64,000 bases of DNA from CALZJC01 sp963781065 (GCA_963781065.1 CAWAET010000020.1:62001-126000); one strand, 5' to 3'; counted from the first letter of the stretch, positions 50,294-59,755 are shown. Numbers and translations: made by a program. Notes: a model not told the origin generated them from the letters alone.

Positions 50294-51759
50294 GTCCGGG
50301 CCGACTGGCCCGATCGCTCGCCGCCGCCGGGCCGATCGCCGCTCGCTTCGGCATCCATCTCGGCTCGCGGTTCGACCTGTTGCCGGGCACCGACTGCCTG
50401 CGGCTGCTCGAGATCCCGGACGCCGGCCCGGCGAGCGACCCGGCGCGGGTGGCCGCGCTTTTCGAGCGCCAGCTGGGCGGCCGGCCGGAGGAGCTGTTCG
50501 AGAGCTTCGATCCCGAACCGATCGCGAGCGGCCTGCTCTTCCAGTGGCATCGGGCGCGTCTGCAGGAGGGCGGGACGGTGCTCGTCGAGCTGACCCACCC
50601 GGAGCTGGTGCCGGCACTTGCCGACGGCGAGCTGATGGCCACGGTCGAGGGCCTGATCTCCGCCGGCGAGCTGCCGGCGGCGGCGCGGGAGGCCGTCGGC
50701 GGCTTCGCCCGGCGGCTCGATCTCCGGGCGGCCTGTCTGCCGTTCGAAGAGCTGGCAGATGAGACCGGCGACGCGAGCTGGCTCGAGGTGCCGCGGTCCT
50801 GTCCGCTCTTCTGCTCGCCGCGGATCCGCGTGGTCGAGGACCCCGACGGGCAGCTGACGGCGTCGCCGGCCGCCGCCGGCGCCCGACCGGCGGGCGGCGA
50901 GGCCCGCGCCCGGCGCCTGGCGCGCGGCTGGCTGGCCCTGGCCCTGAGCGGCCGGCTCTTCCCGGCAGAGCCCTGGGGCCGCAACCTCCGCCATCTGCCG
51001 AACGGCCGCGCGGCCGTTCTCGGCGGCGGCGTCGAGCGGCTGCCGCGCGCCGTCCAGGCGCCCCTGCGCGACTATCTGGCCGCGGTCGTGGCGAAGCGGC
51101 CTGCCCGCGCCGCCCTGGCCTTCCTCGACCTGCTCCCCGAGGCCGCGACGGACCATCGGCTGCGCGACCGGCTGCGCCATACCGACCCCTTCCGCGACCC
51201 CGGTCTCGACGTCGGTGGCGATCGGTTCGCGCGGCAGCTGCTGGCCCACTGCCGCACCGCGCAGGAGCTCGGCCACCGCCTGCCCGACAGCCTGGCGCCG
51301 TTTTTCCGCGGGCTGTTCCTGCTCAACCAGGAGGCGCGGCGGCTGAGCCCGGAGACGACGCCGGTGCGCAACGGTTTCCGTGAAGCGCGCCTGCTGCTGC
51401 TCTTCGACGAACTGCGGGACGAGGCGGAGAGCGGCCGCTGGAGCGGCGTCCTCGAGCGCCAGCTGAGCGTCGCCGGCGGGCTGCCGCAGAAGCTCGACCG
51501 CATCCTCACCCTGGCCGCCGAAGACGCCGGCGGCGACGAGCCGGCCGGCGGCCGCGAGCGCCAGGCCGGGCCGCGCCGCGCCGGCGGCGGTCCGGTGGTG
51601 GCGGCCTGTCTGCTGGCGCTGTCGGCGGTGGCGCTCGTCACCCATCACCTGGCCGGCGCGGCCGCGGCGGGTGCGTGGATCGAGCGGCTGGGGGCGCTGG
51701 CGGTGCTCGCCCTGGGCGCCGCGGTGCTCCGCGCGGCGACCCGCGACGGCCCCGGCTGA
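50272..51759 (+). CDS. Degenerate ABC1/UbiB-like protein (probable pseudokinase)
   Basis: A 495-residue protein whose N-terminal half mirrors the previous gene: FERQLGGRPEELFESFDPEPIASGLLFQWHRARLQEGGTVLVELTHPEL parallels FREELGRSPLEVFDTFDEKPIASASIAQVHVARLDGRKLAVKVQRP. The Lys of AVKV is replaced by LVELT, the Ala-rich loop by SGLLFQW, and no HADLHP or DFG motif appears. A helical C-terminus ends in two transmembrane segments (GGPVVAACLLALSAVALVTHHL and LGALAVLALGAAVL). It is therefore a duplicated kinase that lost catalysis. The start is TTG 50272, preceded by GGGAGG with good spacing, overlapping the kinase gene by 22 bases; GTG 50290 is an alternative. A regulatory partner of the kinase is likely. 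Confidence 0.65.
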   Translation: MATFSVVSPGRLARSLAAAGPIAARFGIHLGSRFDLLPGTDCLRLLEIPDAGPASDPARVAALFERQLGGRPEELFESFDPEPIASGLLFQWHRARLQEGGTVLVELTHPELVPALADGELMATVEGLISAGELPAAAREAVGGFARRLDLRAACLPFEELADETGDASWLEVPRSCPLFCSPRIRVVEDPDGQLTASPAAAGARPAGGEARARRLARGWLALALSGRLFPAEPWGRNLRHLPNGRAAVLGGGVERLPRAVQAPLRDYLAAVVAKRPARAALAFLDLLPEAATDHRLRDRLRHTDPFRDPGLDVGGDRFARQLLAHCRTAQELGHRLPDSLAPFFRGLFLLNQEARRLSPETTPVRNGFREARLLLLFDELRDEAESGRWSGVLERQLSVAGGLPQKLDRILTLAAEDAGGDEPAGGRERQAGPRRAGGGPVVAACLLALSAVALVTHHLAGAAAAGAWIERLGALAVLALGAAVLRAATRDGPG

Positions 51760-51777
51760 GCCCAGGCCAGCCGCTCC

Positions 51778-52335
51778 TCACTCGGCCAGGGGCACCACGA
51801 ACCGCCGCTCCCCGAACCACAGCTCCAGCTCGGTGGGCGTCTCGTACACCTTGATCTTGAGCGCCTGGCCCGGCTGGATGCCCCACACCGTGGGCGTCCG
51901 CCGCGCCTCCAGCCGCCGCGCCCGCGCCTCGGCCCGGCCGACGATCTGCGCGTAGTTGCGATCGATCATCAGCTGCACCCGGCTCTTCGGGATCAGGAAC
52001 CGCAGCATGCCGAGATCGATCTCGATCAGCGTCGACACCGCCGTGCCGCGGCCGGTGGGCGCCTCGGTGAAGCGCCAGACGGTTCGCCAATGCTTGAGGT
52101 TGCCGGTCAGCTGGGTCTCGGTGTAGCCGTCGGGGTCGTTGCGGATCTCCAGCCGGCGGGTGGTGAGCCGGCCCATCTGCCGTTCCCGCACCCGCACCAG
52201 CGAGCGCTCGCTCGTGCGCTCGAGCACCTCGAGCGACTCCATCCCGGGCATCCAGGCGGGCCAGTTCTCGACGTCGCGGAAGATCTCCCGCACCGTGAAC
52301 GGTTTGGCGTCCATGCGCGCGTACTTGCGGATCAT
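51778..52335 (-). CDS. START/COQ10-like SRPBCC-domain protein, second of pair
   Basis: A 185-residue protein of the SRPBCC (START-like) superfamily. FTVREIFRDVENWPAWMPGMESLEVLERT is the usual start of the COQ10/polyketide-cyclase-type domain, with WPAWMP before the first strands. The antiparallel sheet follows (RSLVRVRERQMGRLTTRRLEIRNDPDGYTETQLTGNLKHWRTVWRFTEA). The family forms a hydrophobic pocket for lipids such as ubiquinone. The C-terminal extension (ARRTPTVWGIQPGQALKIKVYE) is not part of the fold. The start at ATG 52335 overlaps the stop of the preceding related gene (ATGA). It is convergent with the kinase/pseudokinase genes; a lipid-handling role together with UbiB-type proteins is possible. 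Confidence 0.75.
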   Translation of the reverse strand: MIRKYARMDAKPFTVREIFRDVENWPAWMPGMESLEVLERTSERSLVRVRERQMGRLTTRRLEIRNDPDGYTETQLTGNLKHWRTVWRFTEAPTGRGTAVSTLIEIDLGMLRFLIPKSRVQLMIDRNYAQIVGRAEARARRLEARRTPTVWGIQPGQALKIKVYETPTELELWFGERRFVVPLAE

Positions 52336-52892
52336 CCTCCGGTCTCCTCACGACGCCGCACCAGTTCGTAGGTGTTGCCGCCGACCTGCAGCGTCACCTT
52401 TCTGCCGGCGATCTGGATCTCGAGCAGCTTGGCCCGCTGGTCCGGCATCTCGGCGAGACCCGAGGTCAGGAGCTTGAGGGCGCGGTCCGACAGCGCCTCG
52501 AGGGTGCTCTCCAGCACCCGCCGGAGCCGCCGCCGGCAACCGAACCGGTGCGGGCCGACCCGGGCCCCCAGCACCGCCCGCACCAGGGTGCCGGTGCCGT
52601 CGTCCGCGCCGCTCAGGTCGAAGCGGCCGAAGATGCCGTCTTGCCGGTAGCGGTCCACCTGGGTGAAGACCAGCGAGTCCCGGGGCGACTGGACGAACTC
52701 CAGGACGAGCTTGTGCCGGCCGTAGGGCGGCGCGATGAGCTCGGCAATGGCCAGCTCCCCCTCCCGGGCCAGCAGCCGCGAGCGGGTGACGTCGGGCAGC
52801 CACTGCTCGTACTGCCGGTAGCCGGCCAGCGCCGAGTAGACGACCGTCTGCGGGGCGCGAACGAGAGCCGAGGTTTTGGCGGTGAACCGCAT
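52332..52892 (-). CDS. START/COQ10-like SRPBCC-domain protein, first of pair
   Basis: A 186-residue member of the SRPBCC superfamily. TSALVRAPQTVVYSALAGYRQYEQWLPDVTRSRLLAREGELAIAELIA matches the N-terminal beta-alpha-alpha pattern of COQ10-like proteins (the YRQYEQWLPD part is the conserved Y..WP). Later strands include HKLVLEFVQSPRDSLVFTQVDRYRQDGIFGRFDLSG. The C-terminal helix ends in ALKLLTSGLAEM. It is related to the next gene, with which it shares an ATGA overlap, and is preceded by a cyclic-nucleotide-domain protein 15 bp upstream. Two neighbouring lipid-binding-type proteins suggest transport or protection of a hydrophobic molecule. Confidence 0.75.
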   Translation of the reverse strand: MRFTAKTSALVRAPQTVVYSALAGYRQYEQWLPDVTRSRLLAREGELAIAELIAPPYGRHKLVLEFVQSPRDSLVFTQVDRYRQDGIFGRFDLSGADDGTGTLVRAVLGARVGPHRFGCRRRLRRVLESTLEALSDRALKLLTSGLAEMPDQRAKLLEIQIAGRKVTLQVGGNTYELVRRREETGG

Positions 52893-52907
52893 CGGCGCCC
52901 GCGAGCC

Positions 52908-53792
52908 CTACTCGTCGTCGCTGTAGCGGTGATAGGCGTCGACCATCTTCTTGGGGACCTTCTCCCAGCGGTCCATCGCCTCACGGGTGGCGGTGACCAT
53001 GGCGTCGGGGATCTTGCCCATGATGTCGCCCCAGTCCTCGCTGGTCTTGATCTCCGCCTCGTCGGCCATCGAGTCGAGGAAGGTCTCCATCACGCGGGAG
53101 GTCTCGGTGACGTACCTGGCGGCCCCGGCCATCATGCCGAACTGCATGCGCATCATCTTGAAGAACGCCGACTCGATGTCGGAGGTCTTGTCTTCGTCGT
53201 CCGCCTCGTCGCCGGAGCCCCGCTTCGAGCCCCCGTCCGAGGCGGCGGTCTCGTGATCGTCGGCCGCGGCGCTCGCGGCCCTGGCGGCCGGCTGGGCGGC
53301 GGCGCCCGCGTCCGCATCCGGCGCCTCCTGGCGCGCCAGCTCGGCCGCCATCGCCTGCGTCTGGAGCTCGCGCACCCGGCCCGCCAGATCCGGCGTCAGG
53401 CACCAGGCGATCTGCGGCTCCTTCTTGACCAGCGTCCCGAAGCCGTCCCGGGTCAACAGCAGGCACTCGGTGGCCTCGAGCGCCGCGGCGCTGGCCGAGC
53501 GCGGCTGCTCGTCGATCAACGCCAGCTGCCCGAGGATGCCGCCCGGCGCCACCGTGCCCAGCCCGACCTTCTCCCGGCCGCTGCCCTTGTAGCGTTCCAC
53601 CCGCCCCGAGATGACGATGAACAGGCTCAGCCCCATCGCCCGCTCTTCGTAGAGCACGTCGCCGGCCGCGAACGACTGCAGCGTGCACAGCCGGGCCAGC
53701 TTGCGCCGATTCTTGTCGTCCAGCTGGGCGAAGGCGGACACCTTGGCCAGCGCCTCGAGCAGTTGGTCTTCACTCGCCGGAGTCTGGGTCAT
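52908..53792 (-). CDS. Cyclic-nucleotide-binding-domain protein with novel C-terminal helical domain
   Basis: A 294-residue protein. The start at ATG 53792 has a strong AGGAGG Shine-Dalgarno sequence. The N-terminal domain (FAQLDDKNRRKLARLCTLQSFAAGDVLYEERAMGLSLFIVISGRVERYKG) is a cNMP-binding/Crp-like effector fold with GILGQLALIDEQPRSASAAALEATECLLL as the phosphate-binding-cassette region. There is no helix-turn-helix, so it is not a Crp-type repressor. After a Ala/Asp/Glu-rich linker, a C-terminal part of about 100 residues is helical (IESAFFKMMRMQFGMMAGAARYVTETSRVMETFLDSMAD) with many Met residues and no recognised family. It is the first gene of the operon with the two SRPBCC proteins. 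It may sense a cyclic nucleotide and control these. Confidence 0.75.
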   Translation of the reverse strand: MTQTPASEDQLLEALAKVSAFAQLDDKNRRKLARLCTLQSFAAGDVLYEERAMGLSLFIVISGRVERYKGSGREKVGLGTVAPGGILGQLALIDEQPRSASAAALEATECLLLTRDGFGTLVKKEPQIAWCLTPDLAGRVRELQTQAMAAELARQEAPDADAGAAAQPAARAASAAADDHETAASDGGSKRGSGDEADDEDKTSDIESAFFKMMRMQFGMMAGAARYVTETSRVMETFLDSMADEAEIKTSEDWGDIMGKIPDAMVTATREAMDRWEKVPKKMVDAYHRYSDDE

Positions 53793-53847
53793 CTGGAACC
53801 TCCTGGTTGACTAGGCGGTGAGGCTACCCCAGAACGGCAGCGGGCGG

Positions 53848-56800
53848 CTATTCGGAGCTTTCCCGGGCGATCTTCCAGCGGCCGGACTCGACCACCAGCT
53901 CGAGCGTCTTGACGACCACGTCGGTAAAGCGGTCCGACCGGTACGACTGGAGGATCTCGACCTCGGCCCGGTCCGGGGCCGGCAGCCGCAGGTCGACCAG
54001 GGCGGCGCCGACGTTGATGCTGCTCGGCGCCAGCAGCCGTTCCCGGCGCTGCGCCTCCCACCGCTCGCGGCTCAGGCCGTCGGGCGGCTCGAAGGCGGCG
54101 GCGTAGAAGGCGAGGTAGTCGTCGACCCGCTGCTTCGACCAGGCCTCGGCCCAGCCGTTGACCGTCGCCAGGATCGCGGCCGAGGCGCTGGGCTCCGGCG
54201 GGGGAGCGGCGGCGGCCCCGGGCTGGCCGGCGGCCGTTGGCGCCGGCTCGCCGATCGGCTGCTCGACGGCGACTGGTTCGCCGCTGGGCGCCGGCCCGGG
54301 AGCGGGCTCGGCCGCCGCGGGTGGTGCCGCGGGAGCGGCTTCCGCCCGCGCTTCGGCCGCCGCCCGCAGCGCGGTCAGCTCCTTGGCGAAGGCCCGCCGC
54401 TGCGTCTCCGAGGCGGCGAGAAACTGCTCCGCCGCCTGCAGTCGGCCGTTCAGGTTGTCGACCTGACGCCGGGCAGCGGCGGCCGCCTCCTCGAGGGCGG
54501 CGGCGTGCGCCGACTCGCGGGCGTTGCGCTCGCCCTCCAGCCTGGCCAGCGCCGTCTCGGCGGCGCCCAGGGCCTTCTCGAGCTCGGCGATCCGCCGTTC
54601 CGCCTCGGGTGTTGCCGCGTCCCGGGACGCCGCGGCCTGCGTCGCCGCCGCCTGCAGGCTCCGGTTCACCTCGCGCAGCCCCTCGACCTCGGCCTGGAGC
54701 TGCCGGTTGCCGTCCCGCAGCGATTCCATTTCGGTCTCGCGCTCGAGGTCGCCGCCCCGCAGCTCTGCCAACTCGGTCTCGAGCTGCTGGTTCCGGTCGC
54801 GCAGGCCTGCCGTCTCGCCCTCGACCTGCCGGCTGCCGCGGCGTAGCTCTTCGATCTGGCTCAGCAGCAGCTGGTTGGCCTCGCGCAGCTCGGCGGATTC
54901 GCCGCGAAGCCCCTCTGCCTCGCCGCGAGACGACTCGAGCTCGGCCCGGATCGCCTCGGATCGCTCGGCCGCCTCCCGCCGCGCGGCCTCGGCGGTGCCG
55001 GCGGTCTCCTCCAGCTCCGAGATCTCGCTGCCGGTCGCCGCGGCGGCCTCCTCCAGCTCGGCAATTCGCCGGCCGGCCACCCCTGTGGCCTCCTCCAGCT
55101 CGGCAATTCGCTGGCCGGCCACCCCTGTGGCCTCCTCCAGCTCGGCGATCCGCCGCCCGCTTGCCCCGGCGGCCTCCTCCAACTCGGCGATCCGCCGCCC
55201 GCCCGCCCCGGCGGCCTCTTCCAGCTCGGCGACCCTCCGCCCGGCCGCTCCGGCGTCCTCGGCCCGCGCCGCTGCCGCCGCTTCGAGCCGCTGATTGGCG
55301 GCCCGCAATACCGCGTTCTCGCTGCTCAGCGCTCGGGCCTCTTGCCGCAGTGCTTCAGCTTCGGCGCTCAGCGAGTCGGCCTCGCTGGCGAGCGCCGCCG
55401 AGCGGCCCAGGACTTCACGCCGCGCGGCCTCGGCCGCCGCCACGGCCCCTTCCAGCTCGGCGGCCTTCTGCCGCGCGGCCTCCCGATCGCCTTCGTGTGC
55501 CGCCGCCTCGGTCTCCAGTCGCTGGTTGGCGCCGCGCAGCTCCGCCGCCGCGCTTTCGAGTCGCTGATTGCGGTCCCGCAGCGTGGAGACCTCGGCCCCG
55601 AGCTTCAGATTGGAGTCTCGCAGCTCCCCGGCCCCGGCCTCGAGCCTCAGATTGGAGTCGCGCAGCTCCGCGGCCTCGTCCTCGAGCCGGCGCTTCGAGG
55701 CGCGCAAGTCCGTGAGGGCGGCCTCGGTTCCCCGAGCCGTCGCGCCGGCCTCCGCGGCCTCGTCTTCGAGCCTTTGAACGGCGCCCCGCAGTTGGACGAC
55801 CTCGGCCTCCAACTCCTCGGACCTGCTACGCAGCCCAGAAGCTTCGGCCTCCGACTCCTGGGACTTGCTGCGCAGTCCGGAAGCCTCAGCCTCCAGGATA
55901 CGGTTCGCTTCCCGCAGCTCCGCCGCCTCGACTTCCTGGCCCCGGCTCGCCTGGCGCAGCGCCTCGACCTCGCTTCGCAGTCGCTCGGTCTCACCTCGCA
56001 GCGCCGCCGCCTCGCTCCGCAGGGCCGTGGCGCTCTCGTCCGCCCCCTGTCGGGCGGCTACGGCGGCGGCGACGGCCGCCTCCAGCTCGGCGATCCGATC
56101 TCCGGCCTCCCGCCGAGCCCGCTCGACGGTGGCGGCCTCCGCCTCCGAGCGCCGGAAGGCCTCGCGCAGCTCGGCGGCGTCGCTCTCGAGCCTCTGGCTC
56201 GTCTGGCTCGACTCCGCGGCCTCGGCCTGGAGGCGCAGGTTCATCTCGCGCAGCTCGGCGGCTTCGCTCTCGAGCCGCTGGCCGCTGCCCCGCCGATCGG
56301 CCGCTTCGGCCCGCAGCCGCAGATTCTCTTCACGCAGCCTCGCGGCCACATTCTCCAGCCCCTCGTTGGCGCCGCGCAGCTGCGCCACGTCGGCGTGCAG
56401 CTCGGCCGCCGAGGCGATCGCCGCCTCGTACGCCGCGGTGACGCGGGCGACCTCTCGCCGCAGCTCGTCGCCCGCCGCGGTCCCGGAGTCCGCGTTCCCG
56501 GATTCCCGGGGCCGGCCGGTCGCGGCGGCCGGTGGGGTAGCGACTGGCGGGGTGGCGGGCGGCGCTTGTCGCGCCGCCGCCGGCTCCTCGGCGACCGTTT
56601 CGACCAGGTCCATCGCCAGCCAGCCCTCGCGGCCGTCCGCCAGCCGGACTCGGCCCCAGCGCTCGCGCGACTCCAGCAAGCGGACCCGCTGCCCGGTGGG
56701 CAGGCAGCTCAGGCGGCCGGCCTCGAGGGTGGGCGCCCGCCGCAGGTTGAGGCAGGGGGTGGCCCGGACGACGAGCTGGCTGCCGGCCGGCGGGACCTGC

Positions 56801-56895
56801 GCCGCGCCGGTGCCGGCGTCGGTCATCAATATGACGCAGAGCAGGCCGAGGGCGCCGCGGCGCGCCTGCGGCTTCTGTCGTCCCTGTCCCGTCAT
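53848..56895 (-). CDS. Large coiled-coil protein with N-terminal SH3 domain and C-terminal NTF2-like domain
   Basis: A 1015-residue exported protein. A signal peptide (GALGLLCVILMTDAGTGAAQ) precedes a bacterial SH3 domain (VRATPCLNLRRAPTLEAGRLSCLPTGQRVRLLES...GWLAMDLVE). Residues 130-870 are an Ala/Glu/Leu/Arg-rich coiled coil, with many heptads (AELREANRILEAEA and similar). Near 55040-55260 five tandem units of 14 residues (xRRIAELEEAxGxxG) occur as 42-bp repeats. The last 130 residues form an NTF2-like fold (ILATVNGWAEAWSKQRVDDYLAFYAAAFEPPDG...VVVKTLELVVESGRWKIARE). The signal and SH3 domain suggest contact with peptidoglycan or the envelope and a periplasmic spacer; the function itself is unknown. 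Confidence 0.8.
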   Translation of the reverse strand: MTGQGRQKPQARRGALGLLCVILMTDAGTGAAQVPPAGSQLVVRATPCLNLRRAPTLEAGRLSCLPTGQRVRLLESRERWGRVRLADGREGWLAMDLVETVAEEPAAARQAPPATPPVATPPAAATGRPRESGNADSGTAAGDELRREVARVTAAYEAAIASAAELHADVAQLRGANEGLENVAARLREENLRLRAEAADRRGSGQRLESEAAELREMNLRLQAEAAESSQTSQRLESDAAELREAFRRSEAEAATVERARREAGDRIAELEAAVAAAVAARQGADESATALRSEAAALRGETERLRSEVEALRQASRGQEVEAAELREANRILEAEASGLRSKSQESEAEASGLRSRSEELEAEVVQLRGAVQRLEDEAAEAGATARGTEAALTDLRASKRRLEDEAAELRDSNLRLEAGAGELRDSNLKLGAEVSTLRDRNQRLESAAAELRGANQRLETEAAAHEGDREAARQKAAELEGAVAAAEAARREVLGRSAALASEADSLSAEAEALRQEARALSSENAVLRAANQRLEAAAAARAEDAGAAGRRVAELEEAAGAGGRRIAELEEAAGASGRRIAELEEATGVAGQRIAELEEATGVAGRRIAELEEAAAATGSEISELEETAGTAEAARREAAERSEAIRAELESSRGEAEGLRGESAELREANQLLLSQIEELRRGSRQVEGETAGLRDRNQQLETELAELRGGDLERETEMESLRDGNRQLQAEVEGLREVNRSLQAAATQAAASRDAATPEAERRIAELEKALGAAETALARLEGERNARESAHAAALEEAAAAARRQVDNLNGRLQAAEQFLAASETQRRAFAKELTALRAAAEARAEAAPAAPPAAAEPAPGPAPSGEPVAVEQPIGEPAPTAAGQPGAAAAPPPEPSASAAILATVNGWAEAWSKQRVDDYLAFYAAAFEPPDGLSRERWEAQRRERLLAPSSINVGAALVDLRLPAPDRAEVEILQSYRSDRFTDVVVKTLELVVESGRWKIARESSE
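55040..55260 (-). repeat. 42-bp tandem repeats inside the coiled-coil gene
   Basis: Five copies of a 42-bp unit encode the 14-residue pattern RRIAELEEAxGxxG. The copies are nearly identical in DNA as well as protein (GCCTCCTCCAGCTCGGC is shared by most), so they are recent duplications and unequal crossing-over may change the length. Confidence 0.8.
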
Positions 56896-56964
56896 CGCGT
56901 CATCGAGTGGAGTCTCGGCAAGGCCGTCGAGCGGTCATTCTATCCACCGGTGCGCCCGCCCATG

Positions 56965-56993
56965 AAAAAACCCGGGGGCTGGCTGCCCCCGGG
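56965..56993 (-). terminator. Rho-independent terminator for the TonB receptor gene
   Basis: CCCGGGGGC, loop TGGCT, GCCCCCGGG forms a nine-base-pair stem. On the minus strand it is followed by six T residues (AAAAAA on the plus strand at 56965-56970). It lies about 50 bp after the receptor stop codon. Confidence 0.85.
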
Positions 56994-57040
56994 TCGGATT
57001 GGAGATGTCCGCCAGCAGCCGGCGGGTCGCGCAGTGGGCT

Positions 57041-59645
57041 CTAGCTGCCCCAGCCGAAGGCGTACTTGATCCGAGCGTAGTAGAACCCGCCGTTGAACCC
57101 GAAGGGCGAGAACTGGCTGTAGCGGTTGCCGACGCCGCTACGCGCGCCCGGGTTCTCGTCCGGGACGGTGTCGAAGACGTTCTGACCGCCGACGATGAAG
57201 GTGATCCCGTCGCTCAGCTCGTACGCCGCCTCGAGGTCGACCAGGTGCTTGCCGCCGTAGGACTCCCCGTCCTCGGAGTCGTACCAGCCGTCGTAGAAGC
57301 TCAGCCGGCCGAGAAAGCGCCACTTGTCGCCGACCCGGTGGTTGGCGGTGAGGTTGTAGCGCGTCTCCGGCAGGGCCTCCTGCAGCTCGCGGATGCGCGT
57401 CGCGTCGAGGGTGGCGGGGTTGAACTTGGTCACCTTGGTCTCGGTCTGGTTGAAGAGGAAGCTGAACTGCGTCTTGCCGCCCAGGCTCTCCGGCACGTAG
57501 GTGGCGACGATGTCGAAGCCGGTGGTCTCGGTGTCGAAATCGTTGGTGAAGAAGCGGAAGTTCTGCAGGTTGCCGGCGCTGGTGATGCCCTCGGCGATGA
57601 GGGCGGCGACCTCTGCCGGGTCGAGCGAGAAGTTCTGGGTCACCGCCAGCCGGTCCTTCAGATCGATCTGGAAGTAGTCGGCGGTCAGGGTGAAGGGGCC
57701 GCTTTCGTAGACGAACCCGAGGGCGAGGTTGGTCGACTCCTCGGGGGTCAGCGGTTGGCCGCCGCGCAGCTCGGCCACCCGGGAGGACGACGGGATGGTG
57801 CCGTTGTTGACCAGGTCCATGATCTGCAGGTCGAACTCGGTCGAGACGTTGAAGGCGTTGGACTGCCCCGGCGTTGGCGCTCGGAAGCCGGTGGAGACGC
57901 TGCCGCGCAGCTGGAAGGACTCGTTCACCCGGAAGCGGCCCGACACCTTGCCGTTGGTGGTAGTGCCGAAGTCCTCGAAGTCCTCGAACCGCACCGCCAG
58001 CCCGAGCGTCCATTTGCCGTCGCCGCTGTTGCGCTCGAGGTCGCCGTAGACGGCGTAGTTGCTGCGGCTCCAGCTGCCGGCCGCGATGTGCCCGAAGCCG
58101 GGGAAGCCGTTCGAGGCCGCGCTGAAGCCCTGCTCGGCCAGCGGGCCGATCTGGTACGACTCGAGCTGGCCGATGCCGATGGTGAACTTCTCGTCGCGCC
58201 ATTCGACACCGCCGGCCAGGTTGGTCCGATCGTTGATCGCATAGGAGAGATCGAGGTTGAGGTTGATCTCCTCCTGCTTGTAGAGGCCGGGATCGAACGA
58301 GGTCGGGGTGTCGCGGCCGAGCGAGGCGTTGACGGTGTTGGAGATGAAGAAGTCGACCTCGTTGGAGCCGGTCGAGACGCTCGCGTCCCAGGCGATGCCG
58401 CCCCCGGTGGAGCCCCGGACGCCGGCGAGGATCGCGGTGTCCGTGAGGTCGCCGCCGAAGCTGGGGCGTAAAGCCGCCGGGGAAGAGCTCCTGGAAGGAG
58501 AAGCAGTTGGGGTTGGCCAGGACCTGGCCCAGCGCCGTCGGATCCGGGATGTTGTTGACCACGGGCACGGCCGGGCAGCCGGCCGAGCCGTCGAGCACAC
58601 CGTCCTGCGCGTCCAGCAGGTCGCCGATCAGCAGCGTCTCGCCGCCATCGCCACTGAACACCGCGCCGCGGGTGTTGGGGTTGCGGAAGTAGAAGCCGCC
58701 GGTGACGGTCTTGCTGACCTGGTTGGCGTGGCCGTAGAACTGCTGGCCGCCGTCGAACAGGTAGCCGAAGTTGGCCCACAGCTTGATGTCGTCCTTGAAC
58801 TCGGGCGAGCCCCAGATCTGGGCCGGGTTGGCCACCTTGTCGTTGCCGGCGGCGATCAGGGCGGCGGCGTCGTTGCGCTGCACGCTGCGGCTGGTCGGGT
58901 CGCTGGTGCCGTACTCGGCGCTCAGGTTGAGGAAGCCGCTCTCGCCCCAGGGCAGGCCGACGTTGCCGGCCACCGAGAAGGCGGTGCCGTCGCCGGCCTG
59001 GTACTGGCCGGAGCGGACCTCGATGCTGCCGCCGTTGGTGGCGTCTTTGAGCAGGAAGTTCATCACGCCGGCGATGGCGTCCGAGCCGTACTGCGCCGAG
59101 GCGCCGTCGCGCAGCACCTCGACCTGGCGCAGGGCGATCGACGGGATCGCCGAGATGTCGGGCCCCTGGGCGCCGTCGGCGACGCCGTTGCCCAGCCAGT
59201 AGATGACCGCCGCGCGATGGCGGCGCTTGCCGTTGACCAGCACCAGGGTGTGATCCGGCGCCAGGTTGCGCAGGTTGGCCGGCCGGACCACCGTCGCGGC
59301 GTCGCTGATCGGCTGGGTGTTGACGTTGTAGGAGGGCGCCAGCGTACGCAGCAGGGTGCTGACGTCGGTGTCGCCCTGGTTGACGAAGTCGTCGGCGGAG
59401 ATCACGTCCACCGGCACCATCGACTCGGTCGCGGTGCGGCCGCCGGCGCGGCTGCCGATGACGACCACCTCGTCGGAGATCTGGACTCCTTGGGGCTTCT
59501 CCTCCGGGGTCGTCTCGTCCTCGCCGTCTTTCTCGGCCGGCGCCTCGCCGGTCTCCTGGGCGTCAGCCTGGAGCGGCGCGACACAGATCAGCACGGCGAT
59601 CAAGCCAAAAGCAAACAGTCCGCTGCTGAGGCGAATGGGCTTCAT
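57041..59645 (-). CDS. TonB-dependent outer-membrane receptor, one frameshift near 58464
   Basis: About 868 residues when the frame is repaired. A signal peptide (MKPIRLSSGLFAFGLIAVLICVAPLQADAQ) is followed by a TonB box-like SDEVVVIGSR and a plug domain: VDVISADDFVNQGDTDVSTLLRTLAPSYNV, LVNGKRRHRAAVIY, VEVLRDGASAQYGSDAIAGVMNFLLK. The barrel has many alternating strands and ends in FYYARIKYAFGW, close to the typical C-terminal aromatic. One extra base in a G/C run at 58464-58467 (CCCC for CCC, in GFTPSFGGDLTD) shifts the frame; both parts are otherwise clean. It imports a large ligand (iron complex, cofactor, glycan fragment) using TonB energy. The ligand cannot be predicted. A terminator follows and a promoter precedes it, so it is probably a single-gene unit. 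Confidence 0.85.
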
Positions 59646-59755
59646 CTTGTATCCCCCCTGAACTTGGCGCCGAGGGCGCTAAGCTCAGGCCCCGACGCCG
59701 GCTACTCGGATGACCCCCGGCGCGTCCGGGAGTCTTTCCACTGGTGAATTGGCCG

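Noticed and set aside
48476..50617. Very long minus-strand open frame reaching from the Asp-box gene into the kinase gene
   Set aside because: High GC content makes long antisense frames; the signal peptide and Shine-Dalgarno sequence place the real start at 48475.
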